Below, one piece after another: positions 6,024-8,959 of a stretch of 8,959 bases of DNA. The notes beneath the pieces are model-generated. The model was not told the DNA's origin. It was given only the letters and a program-made list of their open reading frames with translations, and did no database searches. Every line of letters begins with the position of its first letter. Within the stretch, counting starts at the first letter, position 1. The translations under genes were made by a program, and so were the position numbers. The stretch spans positions 1 to 8,959 of the forward strand of contig JAPSKG010000083.1 in the NCBI GenBank assembly GCA_031177795.1. Direction: 5' to 3'. The stretch is from Domibacillus sp. Lineage in GTDB: Bacteria > Bacillota > Bacilli > Bacillales > Domibacillaceae.

Positions 6024-8228
6024 ATGACTCATTTATATCCGCTCATTGAAAATGAGGTAAACCCATACCGTGACAACGTGCAAGGAAAAGCAAATGAACC
6101 AATTACCGTAGCAGGTCTTCTGGATCGCTCAAAGCAAGTGCTTGGCCCTACATATGAAGGCGGCAAGCCGGATTGGACTTTAGAAGAAATTTACATGAGG
6201 CTGGAAAAAAATGCTCCGCGTATTGCGATAATTGGTGGTTCTTCCGATCACCCGGCTCATGTAATGGATTACCAAACTTCTGCAAGGGCAGCCATTCGCA
6301 TCTGGCAAAATGGAGGCGTGCCATTTTATTTTTCCACACCTGTTATGTGTGATGGAACGGCTCAAAGCAACCAGGGAATGAGCTATTCGCTTCAAAGCCG
6401 GAATGCAGTAGCACAGATGGTTGTAAATCAGCTGGAAGCACACAGTTATCATGGTGCGTTTGTTATTCAAGGATGCGATAAACAGCCTCTGGGCGTAGTA
6501 AGCGCGCTTGCTCATGTTGACCGTGTTCGCCGCAGCCGTGGCGAAGCACCTTTTTTCGCCACATTTGCGCCAGCGCATGTTTTAGAAGGCGGAACCATTC
6601 CTGATGATGTTATGGATGAACTCGAAGAACTGGCGAAAAAAGCAGAGCGTGATGGAGCAGTAGATGTGGCTCTTGATCTGCGGGATACAATGGCATATAT
6701 TCTTCAATGTTCTTCTAACACGGCGTTTCAAGGAGTATTCGAGCGCGCATATGAACGGGGCATTTTAACGAAAGAACAACACAAATATTTTGAAATGCGT
6801 CTTGCTGTTGCCACATGTGATGGGCAAGGTGGGGTATGTGCGTTTAATGGCACTGGAAACAGTTCTCGCCATTTAGTAGCAGGGCTTGGGCTGGTTCATC
6901 CGGCAGTGGAATTGCTGACAGATCCTCCTTCTCAGCGTCAAATCAATGCGGTGCTTGACAGCTTTGCAGGCATGATTAATGAAGAGCGTTACGGCGTAGC
7001 CAATATTGTGGCGACCAACATTAAAAATGCAATTCGCATTCATAGCGCTTCAGGCGGTTCAACAAACTTAATGATGCACCTTGTAGCGGGAATGCTGTAT
7101 GCAGGATATAAATTTAGTTTATGGGATCTGGACCGCATTCACCACGAGCATCCAATTCCTGATTTGTTTGATTACAGCTTAACAGAAGGCAGGGACATTT
7201 ACTCACTTGCCATGCAATGCTGCAGTGGGACAAGCCGTGGAATGGAAACCCTTTTTTATGAGCTGATTCAAAACGGTGTGCCAATGGATCAAGAAGCGCC
7301 AACAGTTGCAGCAAAAACGTGGAAAGAGCGTTTAGCCATTACCCGCAGCTTACAAGCAGCAAACGTAAAAGAAAACCCGGTTATTCTATCAACACCTAAA
7401 CGCGAATTTAGCGGCGTTGATGTGTTGCAAGGGAATTTCTTTGAAAGTGCTGTAGTGAAAATTAGCGGAATGCCTACACCGCAGCTTGACCAATTTGATG
7501 ATAAGCTTGCGTTTGTTCTTTATTATGAAAATGAAGAAGATGCGAATCAAAGTTTGCTTGACTCAAACTTGCTTGCGGGCATAAGAGAACAAAAACTATT
7601 TCCTTATGAGCAGCTGCTGGCACTATTAAAATACAACAACGAACAAGAATGGCTGCGCTTGCAGCACTTACCGTATGATGAGTTGTTTGATGAAATGGCA
7701 GAATCAGGGATTCTTAAAATTGCCATTCTTATTGCGGGCCAGGGGCCAGTTGCATTTGGAATGCCGGAAATGTTTACACCGATGCAGCACATTAACGCAA
7801 GCCGCGTGATGAAAAAGCTGGCTACTATCATAAGTGATGGCCGTTATTCGGGTGTAACGTATGGAGCAGCGATCGGGCATATGACACCAGAAGCTTACGA
7901 AGGCGGAGGAATTGGCTTCTTGAAAACAGGAGACGTTTTGCACTTGCAGCTTCGCGAGCGCCGAATTGATTTTGTGAACCCGATCCAGCTTTTAAATGGT
8001 GAAGTGGTTCATGAGTTTGCTGATACATGGAAAGAAGAACGGCAAGCATTAGTGGCAGAACGAAAACAGCGGATGAAACTTCGCCAAAAAATGGTTGCGG
8101 CAAGCAACCGGATGTATGGGCATAGCGATGCCGCAAACGGGGTAGTTCCGCTTGCCGTTATAGAAGATGCTGTGCTGGATTATGAAAAAGATTTGGTGCT
8201 TCCTGAAACGGGCCTGGCCACTAATTAA
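6024..8228 (+). CDS. Long IlvD/Edd-family dehydratase, probably acting on a sugar acid
   Basis: The protein has 734 residues, clearly longer than typical IlvD/Edd enzymes (about 560-660). The family removes water from 2,3-dihydroxy acids to give 2-keto-3-deoxy acids, using an iron-sulfur cluster and magnesium. The expected cluster cysteines are present: Cys109 in MCDG, Cys151 in GCDK, and Cys272 in GGVCAFNGTGNS. Lys153, next to Cys151, is the usual metal-site lysine. SASGGSTN (341-348) and GMPEM (579-583) are present, and DGRYSG (605-610) holds Ser609, the expected catalytic base. The first cysteine sits in a CDG context like the sugar-acid dehydratases YjhG/YagF, while classical IlvD has DDG there. 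Extra length lies between Cys151 and Cys272 (121 residues, about 70 in E. coli IlvD) and in a charged, leucine-rich stretch at about 519-562. A strong ribosome site AAAGGAG (6010-6016) starts 45 bases after the LarA homolog ends. It is probably an aldonate dehydratase in a catabolic route; a true branched-chain amino acid enzyme is unlikely in this setting. Confidence 0.88.
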   Translation: MTHLYPLIENEVNPYRDNVQGKANEPITVAGLLDRSKQVLGPTYEGGKPDWTLEEIYMRLEKNAPRIAIIGGSSDHPAHVMDYQTSARAAIRIWQNGGVPFYFSTPVMCDGTAQSNQGMSYSLQSRNAVAQMVVNQLEAHSYHGAFVIQGCDKQPLGVVSALAHVDRVRRSRGEAPFFATFAPAHVLEGGTIPDDVMDELEELAKKAERDGAVDVALDLRDTMAYILQCSSNTAFQGVFERAYERGILTKEQHKYFEMRLAVATCDGQGGVCAFNGTGNSSRHLVAGLGLVHPAVELLTDPPSQRQINAVLDSFAGMINEERYGVANIVATNIKNAIRIHSASGGSTNLMMHLVAGMLYAGYKFSLWDLDRIHHEHPIPDLFDYSLTEGRDIYSLAMQCCSGTSRGMETLFYELIQNGVPMDQEAPTVAAKTWKERLAITRSLQAANVKENPVILSTPKREFSGVDVLQGNFFESAVVKISGMPTPQLDQFDDKLAFVLYYENEEDANQSLLDSNLLAGIREQKLFPYEQLLALLKYNNEQEWLRLQHLPYDELFDEMAESGILKIAILIAGQGPVAFGMPEMFTPMQHINASRVMKKLATIISDGRYSGVTYGAAIGHMTPEAYEGGGIGFLKTGDVLHLQLRERRIDFVNPIQLLNGEVVHEFADTWKEERQALVAERKQRMKLRQKMVAASNRMYGHSDAANGVVPLAVIEDAVLDYEKDLVLPETGLATN

Positions 8229-8249
8229 TACATGCTCGTCATAAATCCG

Positions 8250-8275
8250 GTAAAATAAACGTAACTGTAAAATAA
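8250..8275 (+). repeat. Direct repeat GTAAAATAA before the IclR gene
   Basis: GTAAAATAA occurs at 8250-8258 and 8267-8275, a period of 17 bases, and the second copy runs into the ribosome binding site. It might be a weak autoregulatory site. It shares TAAAA with the candidate operator at 481-495 but not its palindrome, and chance is plausible in this AT-rich gap. Confidence 0.25.
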
Positions 8276-8287
8276 GGAGTGAAGACA

Positions 8288-8959
8288 ATGCCTATTATCC
8301 AATCAGTGGAAAGAGCATTGAAAATATTGGATTTATTTGACGAGCGGGAAAGAGAACTAAGCATTACGGAAATCAGCAAAAGAATGAATTTGCATAAAAG
8401 CACTATTCATTCTTTGCTGAAAACATTGCAGTCTCAACGTTACATTTCTCAAAATGAAGAAAATGGAAAGTACATGCTTGGGTTAAAACTTTTTGAACGC
8501 GGCAACATGGTAGTCAGCCACTTGGATTTGCGCAATATAGCAAGAAAACACCTTGAGTGGCTTTCTTCGATTACCAACTTAACCATTCACCTTGTTATAT
8601 TGGACGGACAAGAAGGGGTCTACATCGATAAAGTAGAAGGAAGCGGCGTTACGGTTGTTTATTCCCGCATTGGACGGCGCGTTCCTATTCATACAAGCGC
8701 AGTAGGAAAATCTCTTGTCGCCAGTAAAACGGACATGGAATTGGATGAACTGCTTGAAGGCTATAACTTCATAAAGCCTACAGAAAAATCAGTCGGATCA
8801 AAAACAGAATTTTTAGCTGAAGTAGAGCAAGCCCGCATTCTTGGTTATTCCATTGATAACGAAGAAAATGAGCCAGGCATCGTATGCTTTGCTGTTCCAA
8901 TCAAAGATTATTCAGGCAAAGCGGTAGCCGCAGTCAGCATGTCTATGCCAGCTTCAAAG
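8288..8959 (+). CDS. IclR-family transcriptional regulator (3' end outside the window)
   Basis: The first 224 residues of an IclR-type regulator are present; the family is about 250 residues long, so only the last 25-30 are missing. Residues 5-66 form the winged helix-turn-helix, with SVERALKILDLF at 6-17, the helix-turn-helix around 25-46 (ending HKSTIHSLLKTL) and a wing reaching YMLGLKL at 62-68. The effector-binding domain follows, with RRVPIHTSAVGKSLVA (130-145) and ENEPGIVCFAVPI (193-205), both characteristic of the family. IclR proteins commonly control catabolic operons for aromatic acids, glyoxylate or sugar-acid breakdown products, as repressor or activator. Position and orientation make it the likely regulator of this operon, with the operation controlled through the sites around 478-506 or 552-581 (inference). 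The ribosome site AAGGAGTGA (8274-8282) is good. The 59-base gap before it holds no terminator and no convincing promoter, so it is probably cotranscribed with the dehydratase. Confidence 0.93.
   Translation, partial: MPIIQSVERALKILDLFDERERELSITEISKRMNLHKSTIHSLLKTLQSQRYISQNEENGKYMLGLKLFERGNMVVSHLDLRNIARKHLEWLSSITNLTIHLVILDGQEGVYIDKVEGSGVTVVYSRIGRRVPIHTSAVGKSLVASKTDMELDELLEGYNFIKPTEKSVGSKTEFLAEVEQARILGYSIDNEENEPGIVCFAVPIKDYSGKAVAAVSMSMPASK

Noticed and set aside
6024..8228. Naming the dehydratase ilvD (branched-chain amino acid synthesis)
   Set aside because: The length, the CDG cluster context and the catabolic neighbours point away from the biosynthetic enzyme, and no ilv or leu gene is nearby.

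Overview
The window comes from a low-GC Gram-positive bacterium, most likely a member of the Bacillaceae. The evidence is AT-rich DNA, strong AGGAGG-type ribosome binding sites, a consensus sigma-A promoter, a CcpA/cre-like box, lipoprotein signal peptides and an RsbR-type STAS fragment. Exact species cannot be read from the sequence.

Layout: (1) positions 3-152 hold the last 49 codons of a gene that looks like an RsbR-paralog STAS protein, closed by a clear intrinsic terminator (174-206). (2) Positions 153-671 carry no gene. They hold the regulatory region of the next operon: an exact TTGACA-N18-TATAAT promoter, a 15-bp palindrome just after the predicted start point, a 9+9 inverted repeat and a cre-like site directly before the first ribosome binding site. 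(3) Positions 672-8228 hold six plus-strand genes in one tight operon without internal terminators: TRAP solute-binding lipoprotein, DctQ small membrane subunit, DctM large membrane subunit, a second and divergent TRAP solute-binding lipoprotein, a LarA-superfamily (nickel-pincer) hydroxyacid racemase/epimerase homolog, and an unusually long IlvD/Edd-family dehydratase. (4) From 8288 an IclR-family regulator follows in the same direction and runs off the window end.

Together the genes read as an uptake and catabolic unit for an organic or sugar acid. A TRAP transporter with two alternative binding proteins captures the acid, a LarA homolog could invert the 2-hydroxyl stereocentre, and the IlvD/Edd enzyme could dehydrate one epimer to a 2-keto-3-deoxy acid. 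An IclR repressor/activator and carbon catabolite repression would control it. The epimerase-plus-dehydratase pairing beside a two-receptor TRAP system is the most interesting idea in the window. The families are well supported; the substrate and the pathway are inference.
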